DNA of 64,000 bases from Alkalicoccobacillus plakortidis (GCF_023703085.1 NZ_JAMQJY010000008.1:4388-68387); one strand, 5' to 3'; positions 19,630 to 27,811 are shown, numbered from the stretch's first letter. Notes: generated by a model not told the origin, from the letters alone. Numbers and translations: made by a program.

Positions 19630-20874
19630 ATGAAAATGGAGGACCTTGCACTACCAACGATACAGCAGGTAGCTTGGCAAAATCTAGAATTGGGATTTTA
19701 TGTTCACTTTGGTATGAATACATTTTGTAATCAAGAATGGGGAGATGGAACGGATTCCCCCCAGACGTTTAATCCCAGTTCTTTGGATGCTAGACAATGG
19801 GTCAAAGTGGCTAAGGATGCAGACTTCAAGTACTTTATCTTAACAGCTAAACACCATGATGGGTTTTGTTTATGGCCAACAAATACAACTGATTATTCTG
19901 TGAAAAATAGTCCGTGGAAAGATGGAAATGGTGATGTTGTAAGAGAATGTGCAGAAGCCTGTAGGGAGCAAGGAATGCCATTTGGTATTTATTTATCCCC
20001 ATGGGACCGTCACGAACCATGTTATAAAGATAAAGATGCATACGACGATTTTTACTGTGAACAGTTGACGGAATTACTAACTCAATACGGTCCAATCGTA
20101 GAAGTGTGGTTTGATGGGGCGGGCTCTGAGGGACGTGAATACGATTGGAATAGAATAATAGAATTAGTGAAAGCATATCAGCCTGATGCAATGATTTTTA
20201 ATATGGGCATGCCTACGATTCGGTGGGTGGGCAATGAAGAAGGTGTTGCTCCTTATCCTTGTTGGAACACAAGGCAGCATGCTAAAGTAAGTATGTTTTC
20301 TAATGATGAGGTGCAATGGCTTCCCGGGACGCCTGAGTGGATGCCCGCAGAATGTGATGTTCCAATTAGAGGAGATCATTGGTTCTGGCGTGAGAATGAT
20401 GAGCACCGATTAAGGTCGCTTGAGAATTTGGTAGAAATCTATGAAAAATCCATAGGCAGAGGTGCCAACCTATTATTAAACGTGGCGCCAGACAATCGAG
20501 GTCTTATTCCAGAAGCTGATATGGTGAGAGTAGAGGAACTAAGTCAGAGAATCAGAATGAACTATTCAAACCCGATATCAAGAACAACCGGCAAAGGGAA
20601 CAAGATACATTTAGAATTAGGAAAAAGTACGCAAGTAAATGGCGTCATTATAAAAGAGAACATCTTACTTGGTGAAAGAGTAAGGAAGTACAAGGTAGAA
20701 ATCGAACGTAATGATGCGTGGGAAACGATCGCAGAAGGTACTGCAATAGGACATAAGCGAATACAAACCTTCAAATTGGTTTGTATTAATAAAATGAGAC
20801 TAGTAGTTACCGAAACGATAGGTGTACCTGAAATAGTCGAATTTTCGGTTATTAATACAGAGAGTGTAAAGTAA
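19630..20874 (+). CDS. Alpha-L-fucosidase family protein, GH29 (second copy)
   Basis: GH29 glycosidase of 414 residues. Blocks LGFYVHFGMNTF (near residue 20), ILTAKHHDGFCLWPT (near 74) and VEVWFDGAGSEG (near 157, Asp as likely nucleophile) are present, together with GRGANLLLNVAPD (near 277). Shorter in the middle and distinct from the GH29 at 3739; from about residue 320 it ends in a small beta-rich domain. No signal peptide. Last gene of the glycan locus, 26 bases after the oxidoreductase. Confidence 0.87.
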   Translation: MKMEDLALPTIQQVAWQNLELGFYVHFGMNTFCNQEWGDGTDSPQTFNPSSLDARQWVKVAKDADFKYFILTAKHHDGFCLWPTNTTDYSVKNSPWKDGNGDVVRECAEACREQGMPFGIYLSPWDRHEPCYKDKDAYDDFYCEQLTELLTQYGPIVEVWFDGAGSEGREYDWNRIIELVKAYQPDAMIFNMGMPTIRWVGNEEGVAPYPCWNTRQHAKVSMFSNDEVQWLPGTPEWMPAECDVPIRGDHWFWRENDEHRLRSLENLVEIYEKSIGRGANLLLNVAPDNRGLIPEADMVRVEELSQRIRMNYSNPISRTTGKGNKIHLELGKSTQVNGVIIKENILLGERVRKYKVEIERNDAWETIAEGTAIGHKRIQTFKLVCINKMRLVVTETIGVPEIVEFSVINTESVK

Positions 20875-20933
20875 TAAATCTAAATAAGAAAGCGCACCAT
20901 GCTATACTAAAACTAACAAAGGAGGGGTGCCAC

Positions 20934-20957
20934 ATGTTTAGAATCCATCAAATGTGA
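20934..20957 (+). other. Seven-codon leader-like reading frame
   Basis: AAAGGAGGGGTG lies at proper distance before ATG 20934, but the frame is only MFRIHQM and stop. A TATACT -10-like hexamer lies at about 20902. The strong ribosome site on so short a frame, ahead of a hairpin that reaches the next gene's ribosome site, could mean a leader peptide or the broken start of an older gene. Confidence 0.3.
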
Positions 20958-20968
20958 ACGCTTTATTG

Positions 20969-21020
20969 ATTTATCTTTTTTGAGTGAAATCAAATAGAGC
21001 TGCAATCAAAAAAGATAAAT
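20969..21020. repeat. 15-base perfect inverted repeat upstream of the hydrolase gene
   Basis: ATTTATCTTTTTTGA (20969-20983) is the exact reverse complement of TCAAAAAAGATAAAT (21006-21020), with a 22-base loop. The right arm abuts the GAGGAG ribosome site (21021-21026), so the hairpin could influence initiation of the next gene or act as an operator. Confidence 0.6.
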
Positions 21021-21033
21021 GAGGAGAATGTAT

Positions 21034-22050
21034 ATGGATACGAAAAAACTTGAAAAACATGTAGATGCAAAACAACAGGAAGTGCAATTTTCAGGAACCG
21101 TTTACGCTAAATTGGGGTCTGACTCTTTCACAAAAAGTTATGGTTATGCCAATCGATCTGAAAAAATAAAAAATAGTGAAGAAACGCGCTATGGTATTGC
21201 TTCAGGATCTAAGCCAATTACAGCTGCAGCAATATGCTTGCTAGTTGCTCAGGAAAAACTGTCTTTTGACTCAAAGTTGTCGGAATTTTTGAATCAGGAG
21301 TTTCCTACCTTTGATAAAGAGATCACCATTCATCATTTGTTAACACATACCTCGGGCATACCTGATTACTTTGATGAAGATGTGATGGATGATTTTGAAG
21401 AGCTTTGGGTGAAACATCCAATGTATCTAATTAGAGACTTAAAGGATTTCCTACCATTGTTTCAAAATGAAAAAATGAAGTCATCACCAGGTGCTCTTTT
21501 TCAATATAATAATGCAGGTTACATTGTGCTCGGGCTAATTGTGGAAAAAGTGAGTGGCCAGACATTTAGTGATTTTGTTCAGGAGTATATTTTTGATCAA
21601 CTTGGTATGAACGATTCTGGTTATTTTGAGTTGGATTCGTTACCTGAGCGAACGGCTATGGGTTACATCGAGAAGCCAGATGGTGGTTATCGAACAAATG
21701 TGTACAGCTTACCAGCTAAAAGTGCATCAGATGGTGGCGTTTTTGTCACTGTAAATGATATGCAAGTTTTCTGGGAAGCCATTATAAGCAATCAGCTCCT
21801 TAGCAAAGATCTGTCTAACCTTTTCCTGACACCACATGTTGAAGTTGATGAAGACTTCTATTATGGCTATGGGCACTATATAGAGATGGATAACAAAGCG
21901 ATTAACAGGCACATCATGATGGGATATGATCCAGGTGTGAATTTTAGAGCTGTTTATTATCCAAAGTCATCGCTAAGTGTCATTGTTTGCTCGAATTTAT
22001 CAGACGGAGCTTATGATATGATTATAGAAATTCAAGAAGTTCTAAAATAA
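21034..22050 (+). CDS. Serine hydrolase, beta-lactamase/penicillin-binding class C family (S12)
   Basis: Beta-lactamase-like esterase or peptidase of about 338 residues without signal peptide. The SxxK motif reads SGSK (near residue 56) and the YxN motif is in FQYNNAGY (near 157); the HLLTHTSGIPDYF block between them is typical of S12. ATG 21034 is chosen because GAGGAG ends at 21026; ATG 21028 is too close. True beta-lactam resistance is unlikely; substrates of this family are diverse. A shared hairpin terminator follows. Confidence 0.8.
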   Translation: MDTKKLEKHVDAKQQEVQFSGTVYAKLGSDSFTKSYGYANRSEKIKNSEETRYGIASGSKPITAAAICLLVAQEKLSFDSKLSEFLNQEFPTFDKEITIHHLLTHTSGIPDYFDEDVMDDFEELWVKHPMYLIRDLKDFLPLFQNEKMKSSPGALFQYNNAGYIVLGLIVEKVSGQTFSDFVQEYIFDQLGMNDSGYFELDSLPERTAMGYIEKPDGGYRTNVYSLPAKSASDGGVFVTVNDMQVFWEAIISNQLLSKDLSNLFLTPHVEVDEDFYYGYGHYIEMDNKAINRHIMMGYDPGVNFRAVYYPKSSLSVIVCSNLSDGAYDMIIEIQEVLK

Positions 22051-22060
22051 AGCAGAAAAA

Positions 22061-22096
22061 AGCCATGTCATCCCTAGTTTGGGTGGCATGGCTTTT
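22061..22096. terminator. Bidirectional terminator
   Basis: AGCCATGTCATCC pairs with GGGTGGCATGGCT (wobbles allowed), flanked by an A-run on the left and TTTT on the right. It serves the plus-strand hydrolase and the convergent minus-strand gene ending at 22102. Confidence 0.75.
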
Positions 22097-22101
22097 GCTA
22101 A

Positions 22102-22350
22102 TCAGGCTTTAGCTTGCTGCTCCACGTAATCAATTCCAGCTGTTGTTAACTCGATATGGAGATTGTCACGTCCTTGTCTCTCTGTGTGAAGATAGCCTTT
22201 GTCCTCAAGGTATTTGTAAGCAAGTTCCTCTTCTGCTTCTGTTTCAGTCACAACAATCTGTAACGGTTTTCCAGTGTGATTAAAATGATGCTGGTACAAT
22301 TCTTCTAATAGTTTGTTTCTAAGCTGTTGCCTTTTTTTTATGGCAGTCAA
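22102..22350 (-). CDS. Small hypothetical protein, possible winged-helix-like
   Basis: 82 residues, charged, beginning MTAIKKRQQLRNKLLEELY. The middle (EAEEELAYKYLEDKGYL) followed by a beta-like stretch ending in LTTAGIDYVEQQ resembles the wing part of small winged-helix proteins seen in bacilli, but I recognise no named family. A GGAGGAGA-type ribosome site is read on the minus strand just upstream. Function unknown. Confidence 0.6.
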   Translation of the reverse strand: MTAIKKRQQLRNKLLEELYQHHFNHTGKPLQIVVTETEAEEELAYKYLEDKGYLHTERQGRDNLHIELTTAGIDYVEQQAKA

Positions 22351-22400
22351 ATGATCTCCTCCTAAATAGTCTTACTAATTAATTTCCCTGTTAGATTTCA

Positions 22401-22491
22401 TATCAAACTGAGAATTTCAAAAAAATTCTCGTCAAAGAAGCTTGAATGATTATTAGCGACATGACCATTCTTTTTAATGGTTATGTGTCAC
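22401..22491. repeat. Two small hairpins in the intergenic region
   Basis: GAGAATTTC...AAATTCTC near 22401-22423 and GACATGACCATT/AATGGTTATGTGTC near 22459-22491 are imperfect inverted repeats between divergent genes, perhaps regulatory. Nothing else is seen in the gap. Confidence 0.35.
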
Positions 22492-22546
22492 TAATTAAAC
22501 TCTACATCATATGGTACATAAGGCTATATTAGTGGGAGGAGTATCT

Positions 22547-22669
22547 ATGGGTGATTCCTTTAAATCAGGAGCATTGTTTTTTATTGTTGTCGTTATCTTT
22601 ATTCTGTTTAGTATAGGTGCAGGGAGATCTGATGCCACATTAGGAAGTGATGAAATTATTTCAACGTAA
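22547..22669 (+). CDS. 40-residue single-pass membrane peptide
   Basis: ATG 22547 follows GGGAGGAG with good spacing and reads 40 codons to TAA. Residues 9-25 form one strongly hydrophobic segment, followed by a short polar tail (GAGRSDATLGSDEIIST). Small spore or membrane peptides of this form are common in bacilli, but I cannot name the family. The next gene starts 17 bases later and may be co-transcribed. Confidence 0.55.
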   Translation: MGDSFKSGALFFIVVVIFILFSIGAGRSDATLGSDEIIST

Positions 22670-22685
22670 AAGGGGGACTTGATTC

Positions 22686-22934
22686 ATGGGGAAAGATGGT
22701 AACCAGTTTGATAAGGTGTTCAATAAATATAGTTTGTCACCACAACAAATTGCCGTCATTACTGGGATATTATTAGATGCACTCGTAGTTCAAGCTGTTT
22801 TAGTAGATAATAATCAACGTGTTGAAATCGTTTTAGAAGGACACCTATCTGAAAAGGGAAAAGTTAACACCGTCGTGAATGATATCTATAATATGAAGTT
22901 CGGAGAAATTTTTAATGGCTTCCCACGAAAGTGA
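22686..22934 (+). CDS. Conserved small hypothetical protein
   Basis: 82 residues with regular helix-strand composition (IAVITGILLDALVVQAVLVDNNQRVEIVLEG). AAAAGGGGG lies about 10 bases before ATG 22686. No catalytic or metal motif, no membrane segment. It resembles uncharacterised Bacillus proteins in style only; function unknown. A weak hairpin with TTTTTT (about 22940-22977) follows. Confidence 0.6.
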   Translation: MGKDGNQFDKVFNKYSLSPQQIAVITGILLDALVVQAVLVDNNQRVEIVLEGHLSEKGKVNTVVNDIYNMKFGEIFNGFPRK

Positions 22935-23149
22935 CTAAATACCTTAGGGCATTCTTTATTCTGTCTTAAGGTTTTTTGGTGCGTTATTTTGGGGGTAGGA
23001 GTAATTTGATGGAAAAGGGGTATTAAAGTTTCTAACAAAGTCATACTGACAAAGAATAGGTGGAATCCCTTTTAAAATTGAAAGATGACTAGTATACTAA
23101 AAGAGGACGAGAAAAATAATGTTCTTGTCTCTAAAAAAGGATTGTTACT

Positions 23150-23866
23150 ATGGATAAAGTGACTGTACAAGCTGAAATTGCAAGTTATGTAGGGAAGTTA
23201 CTACGAGATAATTTTGGTAAAGGACCGTCCTCAGTGTATGTGTCTATAAAAAAACCATATATCACGATGCACCTTAGAGAATTTCTTTCGCCGATGGAGC
23301 GCGTATTAATATCTCAGCAAAAAGATCTAAAGGTCGAAGAAATCAGAGACCTCTTAATGAATGAATTACTTCCAGAGATTAAAGCAACCCTAAATGCAAC
23401 ACATCATATAAACGTTTCTGAGCTTTATTACGATTGGTCTTTACATAATCGTTCAGGAATTATCATAGGTGTTATGGATGAGAACAATACCTCTGATGAA
23501 TTGGTAGAGGAATATCCAAACCAAGAGGCTATCCATCGAGAGATCGATCAGGTTAGCAAACAGGCAGAGAGAATGCCTGACTCAGTTGATTCTTGTTTTT
23601 TAAATGAGCGGACGTTAGTGGTCAAAAGAACGGGTATCCTTGTTCGAATCGAAAAGGAATTGATTCGTTCGGGATTTGAAGAGCCACTTAAGCTAACAAA
23701 AAGACATCTTGAAAAAAGTCTTCTTGAAACTGGTGACTTTAATGACATCTTTAATGCAGAGATTATGGATATCTTTGTTGATTGGGACTTCCAAGAAGAT
23801 ATTAGTTACATCATCTTTATTTTAAAGCCAACTAAAAGCCAAGGTAGCAACGCTTCAGACAATTAG
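23150..23866 (+). CDS. DUF2294 family protein
   Basis: 238 residues composed of two related halves (about 1-113 and 125-238), each ending in a similar strand (YYDWSLHNRSGIIIGV and IFVDWDFQEDISYIIFIL). This matches the DUF2294 family, common in Bacillaceae with no defined function. No signal peptide or membrane segment. Preceded by about 215 bases without a gene that include a TATACT hexamer near 23093; followed by a strong terminator. Confidence 0.75.
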   Translation: MDKVTVQAEIASYVGKLLRDNFGKGPSSVYVSIKKPYITMHLREFLSPMERVLISQQKDLKVEEIRDLLMNELLPEIKATLNATHHINVSELYYDWSLHNRSGIIIGVMDENNTSDELVEEYPNQEAIHREIDQVSKQAERMPDSVDSCFLNERTLVVKRTGILVRIEKELIRSGFEEPLKLTKRHLEKSLLETGDFNDIFNAEIMDIFVDWDFQEDISYIIFILKPTKSQGSNASDN

Positions 23867-23876
23867 AGCTGAACGT

Positions 23877-23912
23877 AAGCCGAAAGGGATTAAACTCCTT
23901 TTCGGCTTTTTT
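23877..23912 (+). terminator. Rho-independent terminator
   Basis: AAGCCGAAAGG pairs with CCTTTTCGGCTT around a short loop and continues into TTTTTT. Ends the DUF2294 transcript. Confidence 0.85.
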
Positions 23913-23938
23913 ATATTCTAAAAAAGGGGAATTATACG

Positions 23939-24136
23939 ATGAAATTTTTAATTGATACAACGCAGAAACTAATACACAGATCCTCCTTTGTCCGAGATGC
24001 TTGTGGGTTTCATACAACAACCCTAGCAAGCAGAGAGAGCACACATGATGAGGCTTATGTTCAGAAACTCGTAAAAGATCAGCACTATAAAAAGTGTGAC
24101 CAATGTTATTCAACTATTTACAAAGGAAATAGATAG
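23939..24136 (+). CDS. Small hypothetical protein with a C-terminal CxxC pair
   Basis: 65 residues; ATG 23939 follows AAAAGGGG. A CDQC pair near the C-terminus (KKCDQCYSTIYKG) and a lone Cys at about residue 22 suggest a small metal or redox site, but no family is recognised. The next gene begins 11 bases later, so the two are probably co-transcribed. Confidence 0.55.
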   Translation: MKFLIDTTQKLIHRSSFVRDACGFHTTTLASRESTHDEAYVQKLVKDQHYKKCDQCYSTIYKGNR

Positions 24137-24147
24137 AAGGGGCGTTT

Positions 24148-24867
24148 ATGTTCGGTTTAGATGATTTATTTCGTTTGATTATTGCGGCACTCATTATTTT
24201 ACCACTCACTTCAATTATTCGTGAATCTGGCTATTATTTAGCTGTTACAATTCTAGGGGCAAAAGAAAAGAAGCTGATCGTTGGAAGTGGACCAATATTA
24301 TTTACGTTGCCAACGATTGAGGTAAGAAAGTACTTTTTTATGTATAGCTGGATAGAGTACGAGGAGTTGAATCCAAGTAATCGTTTTTGGCATGGCATGA
24401 TCTATGCGTCACCTATTGTTGGCCCACTTTTGCTTGGCCTCTTAATAAATACACTCTTAGCTAATGGTGTCTTAGAAGCGAATATGTTTTGGAATACATT
24501 TTTGTTTTATATTTTCTATTACATCTTTTTTGATGTCATTCCTGTTTATCTACCAGATGGTCAACCGACAAATGGGCGAGCAATCTTTGATTTAATTCGG
24601 CATGGTGAACGATCCGATTACAGGAAGACTAGACTTGAACAAGAAGAGAATTCAGAAGATGAGCCTAAGGGTTACACGGAAGCCCAAGAAGATACAATAG
24701 AAAATCGTGATCGCGATCAGCAGGAAAGGCAAGACCACACAGATCCTACGCATAAGCAAACTGAGTCTAATGAAGGTAAAGGTAATACAGAGACTCAGGA
24801 AGAAACGATAGAAAACCGTGATCGTGATCAGAAGACACACTCAGACCATACGAAATTTTACAAATAG
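24148..24867 (+). CDS. Degenerate M50-like (site-2 protease-like) membrane protein with repeat tail
   Basis: 239 residues. Several hydrophobic segments cover residues 1-150. The layout is that of M50 intramembrane proteases: RESGYYLAVTILGAK stands where HExxH and following residues are expected, and DVIPVYLPDGQ matches the later NxxPxxxxDG motif. The zinc-binding His and catalytic Glu/His pattern is lost, so an active protease is unlikely. The hydrophilic tail (from about 165) contains an imperfect direct repeat built on TIENRDRDQ, encoded twice. Function unknown; a pseudoprotease role is inferred. Confidence 0.6.
   Translation: MFGLDDLFRLIIAALIILPLTSIIRESGYYLAVTILGAKEKKLIVGSGPILFTLPTIEVRKYFFMYSWIEYEELNPSNRFWHGMIYASPIVGPLLLGLLINTLLANGVLEANMFWNTFLFYIFYYIFFDVIPVYLPDGQPTNGRAIFDLIRHGERSDYRKTRLEQEENSEDEPKGYTEAQEDTIENRDRDQQERQDHTDPTHKQTESNEGKGNTETQEETIENRDRDQKTHSDHTKFYK
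24685..24833 (+). repeat. Direct repeat inside the charged C-terminal tail
   Basis: Two copies of a unit with GAAGATACAATAGAAAATCG-like sequence (about 24690-24720 and 24799-24832), both ending CGTGATCGNGATCAG, encode TIENRDRDQ. They differ at third codon positions, so the duplication is old and kept at protein level. Confidence 0.65.
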
Positions 24868-24929
24868 CCCATCTTGCTATTTGTATATGATACACTAAAA
24901 GTAAAAATAACCCATATGGAGTTGAGAGT

Positions 24930-25472
24930 TTGATAACACTTACTGATCATACGAGTATGAGGCCACTTAAGAGCGAAGATATGAAAAGATACTGGGAGCT
25001 TGCATACAAGGACTCAAACCCTGAATGGAAAAAGTGGGATGCTCCTTATTATGAACACAAGGCACTTTCCTATGGGAAATTTGAAACCGACGTACGCGAT
25101 CGTTATCTTGAGAAGAATGATGTGTATGGTTTGTTTGTAGATCATACGTTAATCGGGACGGTGTCATATTATTGGGAGCATGAACCTTCAAAGTGGCTAG
25201 AGGTAGGTATTATCATTTACGACTCCAACCTTTGGAATGAGGGATACGGGACACCATTTCTTAAAGCTTGGATTACTCATTTGTTTGAAACCCTGCCACT
25301 AGTTAGAGTAGGTTTTACAACATGGTCAGGAAATAAACGAATGATGAGGCTTGGAGAAAAGCTCGGAATGACACAGGAAGCGAGACTGCGAAAATGCCGT
25401 CTCAATAATGGTATCTACTATGATTCAATCCGATATGGTGTTTTGAGAGAAGAGTGGATTAGTTTTCAGTAA
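24930..25472 (+). CDS. GNAT-family acetyltransferase (RimJ/RimL-like)
   Basis: 180 residues, acetyl-CoA-dependent N-acetyltransferase fold. The LEVGIIIYDSNLWNEGYGTPFLKAW stretch is the acetyl-CoA binding region with the Q/RxxGxG-type loop changed to NEGYGT; GNKRMMRLGEKLGMTQEARLRKC is the usual C-terminal block of the RimJ/RimL branch. TTG 24930 is used, with GGAG about 8 bases upstream. Substrate unknown. Confidence 0.82.
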   Translation: MITLTDHTSMRPLKSEDMKRYWELAYKDSNPEWKKWDAPYYEHKALSYGKFETDVRDRYLEKNDVYGLFVDHTLIGTVSYYWEHEPSKWLEVGIIIYDSNLWNEGYGTPFLKAWITHLFETLPLVRVGFTTWSGNKRMMRLGEKLGMTQEARLRKCRLNNGIYYDSIRYGVLREEWISFQ

Positions 25473-25483
25473 CATATGTTACT
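25468..25483. repeat. 16-base perfect palindrome AGTAACATATGTTACT
   Basis: Overlaps the stop codon of the acetyltransferase gene. Related to GTAACATGTTAC at 15683. Could be an operator for the downstream GAF-STAS gene. Confidence 0.45.
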
Positions 25484-25539
25484 CCAATACTTTATGATAC
25501 AATTGATCTAGTAAATTATAGGTAAGAGGAGTGGTATAT

Positions 25540-26394
25540 TTGTCTCAGAGTATGAAACTCACAGATGAAAAGCTTTATTCACTAAAAACGGTTTCTAAAA
25601 AGATGTTTCGATTAATTAGTGATCGACTTAATGTGAATACAGCTTATGTGACAAAAAGAGGAGAGTCCGCTATGACTGTCCTTAGCTCCTTTAATAAAGA
25701 TGCACAAACTATCCCTGAAGGATATTCTGTTGAATATGGTGATACATACTGCCGGCTCATCATTTTAGATGATGCGGATGTAATGACCACTTCGGATTTA
25801 AATAAAGACGAAATAACAAAGAAGCTCGAAGTAACCTCTCAATTAGGTGTAAAGGGTTTTCTTGGCGTTACACTAAAGGATTTAGACGGGAATATATTTG
25901 GCACACTTTGTGTTATGGATCAAGAGGAAAAGAACTTCACTCAAGACGACATTGACTATCTTCATACGAGTGCAGAGATTCTTTCCTATCTAATTGAGTT
26001 AGATCAAACTAGACAACATATAAATTATTTAAGTGTACCTATTATTCCTATAACTGAAAAAGTATCGATTCTTACTCTGCAAGGCATCGTTGATGAAACA
26101 CGTGCAGAAAGAATCATGAATGAAGCGATGCAATATGGGGCGGAGAAAGAAATTGATTATTTCCTTTTTGATCTGTCCAAGCTTGCAGTACAAGATCAAG
26201 TATTTCCAACGATTTTATATAATATTGTACAAGCCCTGCGTATCATGGGAATAGAGGTTATCATTACAGGAATAACTCCAAAATTTGCACAGCTGGAATC
26301 AAACAATAATCAGCTCTCAAAAATGGGTGTCAAAACGGTTAATAGCATTCAAGCAGCGTTGGATTTGATTGGTTACAGGTTAATTGAAAAATAA
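25540..26394 (+). CDS. GAF-STAS protein (RsbR-like)
   Basis: About 284 residues. N-terminal GAF domain (about 10-155, with GVKGFLGVTLKDLDGNIFGTLCVMD) and C-terminal STAS domain (about 165-280, PIIPITEKVSILTLQGIVDE and FDLSKLAVQDQ). RsbR proteins have this STAS type and form the stressosome with RsbS/RsbT; here the Thr/Ser normally phosphorylated in the DxxG loop is not obvious. TTG 25540 lies 9 bases after AAGAGGAG; GTG 25531 is too close. A light, redox or ligand sensor linked to the general stress response is plausible. A terminator follows. Confidence 0.78.
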   Translation: MSQSMKLTDEKLYSLKTVSKKMFRLISDRLNVNTAYVTKRGESAMTVLSSFNKDAQTIPEGYSVEYGDTYCRLIILDDADVMTTSDLNKDEITKKLEVTSQLGVKGFLGVTLKDLDGNIFGTLCVMDQEEKNFTQDDIDYLHTSAEILSYLIELDQTRQHINYLSVPIIPITEKVSILTLQGIVDETRAERIMNEAMQYGAEKEIDYFLFDLSKLAVQDQVFPTILYNIVQALRIMGIEVIITGITPKFAQLESNNNQLSKMGVKTVNSIQAALDLIGYRLIEK

Positions 26395-26404
26395 TAGAAA
26401 ATTT

Positions 26405-26437
26405 GAATCGCCACTTGTTTGGTGCGATTCTTTTTTT
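26405..26437 (+). terminator. Rho-independent terminator
   Basis: GAATCGCCAC and GGTGCGATTC pair around TTGTTT and run into seven T residues. Confidence 0.8.
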
Positions 26438-26457
26438 ACATCTTAGGAGGTTTTGAT

Positions 26458-26646
26458 ATGACCTTAGAAATGAAAAATAAATGTGAACGTTGCGAGAAAA
26501 AACTAAAAGATCATTTGTATGCCTACATATGTGTATATGAGTGTACGTTTTGTCCAGATTGTACAAAGGAAATGAAAAATACCTGCCCTAACTGTGGCGG
26601 AGAGCTAGTGAGAAGGCCAAGAAGAATGGTAAGAAAATTTGTCTAG
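26458..26646 (+). CDS. DUF1272 zinc-ribbon protein
   Basis: 62 residues with four CxxC-type pairs (CERC, CTFC-PDC, CPNC) typical of DUF1272, a small zinc-binding family. AGGAGG at 26444-26449 fixes ATG 26458; an upstream in-frame start would include the previous terminator. Function unknown. Confidence 0.8.
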   Translation: MTLEMKNKCERCEKKLKDHLYAYICVYECTFCPDCTKEMKNTCPNCGGELVRRPRRMVRKFV

Positions 26647-26654
26647 TTTGGGTT

Positions 26655-26678
26655 GGAGTATGACATCTGTCATACTCC
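26655..26678. promoter_or_regulatory. Perfect palindrome, candidate DesR operator
   Basis: GGAGTATGACA-TC-TGTCATACTCC has 11-base perfect arms and lies 82 bases upstream of des. The ATGACA-N2-TGTCAT core is the kind of site bound by NarL-type response regulators. DesR, encoded two genes downstream, activates des in Bacillus subtilis, so this is a natural candidate. It could also be a weak hairpin after the DUF1272 gene. Confidence 0.5.
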
Positions 26679-26759
26679 CTACATGATGGTTACTACTTAC
26701 GCCAAATCTGTTGCTGACTTATAGTTAGTGTATAAGCAAGCAACGGAGGAGAATGCTCT

Positions 26760-27768
26760 ATGACTAATACAGATCACGCTCAAAAAACAAAAAAATTAAC
26801 TCAGCAAGTTATGAAATACGCTAAAGGTGAAAATAAAAATAGTATAACTCAATTAATGAATACATTTATTCCATTTATCGCCCTTTGGATCGGCGCTTAT
26901 CTACTCATGGACGTTTCCTATTGGCTATCTTTGCCACTTGTAATTGTCGCATCAGGCTTTTTGATTCGTATCTTTATCATTTTTCATGATTGCTGTCACG
27001 GATCATTTTTCAAAAGCAAAAAGGTGAATCACTTTCTTGGAACACTTACAGGAGTAATGACATTATTCCCATTCATTCAATGGAAAAGAGATCACTCTAT
27101 TCATCATGCAACTAGTAGTAATCTTGATAAACGAGGCACAGGAGATATATGGGTTTTAACCATTGAAGAGTATCAAGCGGCATCAAAAAGGGAAAAACTG
27201 ATGTATCGGCTATATAGAAATCCAATTGTGATGTTTGGTTTAGGACCAATTTATTTGTTTCTAATTAAGAACCGTTTTAATCGCAAGGGAGCTCCATTAA
27301 AGGAACGAATGAATACGTACACTACAAATGGTTTGATCGTTGCTTTTGCTTTATTTACATGCTGGCTTGTTGGCTTGGCAAGCATTTTTACTCATTCAAG
27401 GTCCGATCTTCTTTATCTCGGGTATGTTGGGAATTTGGTTATTCTATGTACAACATACATTTGAAGATACGTATTTTGAGGAAGATGAGAACTGGGATTA
27501 TGTAAAAGCAGCAGTGGAAGGAAGCTCTTATTATAAATTGCCACCTTTACTTCAGTGGCTGACAGGAAATATTGGCTATCATCATGTGCACCATCTTAGT
27601 CCAAGAATTCCAAACTACAAGCTTGCGGAAGCTCATAATGAAACGGAACAACTAAAAAACATTCCAACTGTTACATTAATGACAAGTCTTCAATCACTAA
27701 AATTTAGACTCTGGGATTCTACAGAAAAACGATTTGTCGGTTACAAAGCATTAAAACAGGCTCAGTAA
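26760..27768 (+). CDS. des: Membrane fatty acid desaturase Des (frame broken once)
   Basis: Acyl-lipid delta-5-type desaturase that introduces a double bond into membrane phospholipid acyl chains when fluidity falls. All three histidine boxes of the di-iron site are present: HDCCHG (near residue 80), HSIHHAT (near 115) and YHHVHHL (near 275), with several membrane segments. The frame breaks at 27373-27378 (GCTTGG); removing one T gives TCWLVGWQAFLLIQGPIFF and joins to WLFYVQHTFEDTYFEED, matching Bacillus Des. Preceded by a palindrome and followed by desK and desR as in Bacillus subtilis. Confidence 0.9.
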
Positions 27769-27811
27769 TCCAACTGATGAATATCTCCCTCAAATCGATA
27801 GGATGGTCCTC

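Noticed and set aside
21034..22050. A true beta-lactamase resistance gene
   Set aside because: SxxK and YxN motifs are shared with many S12 esterases and peptidases, there is no signal peptide, and nothing nearby suggests resistance.
22351..22546. A small RNA or riboswitch in the gap
   Set aside because: Two imperfect hairpins are present, but no known riboswitch core could be recognised.
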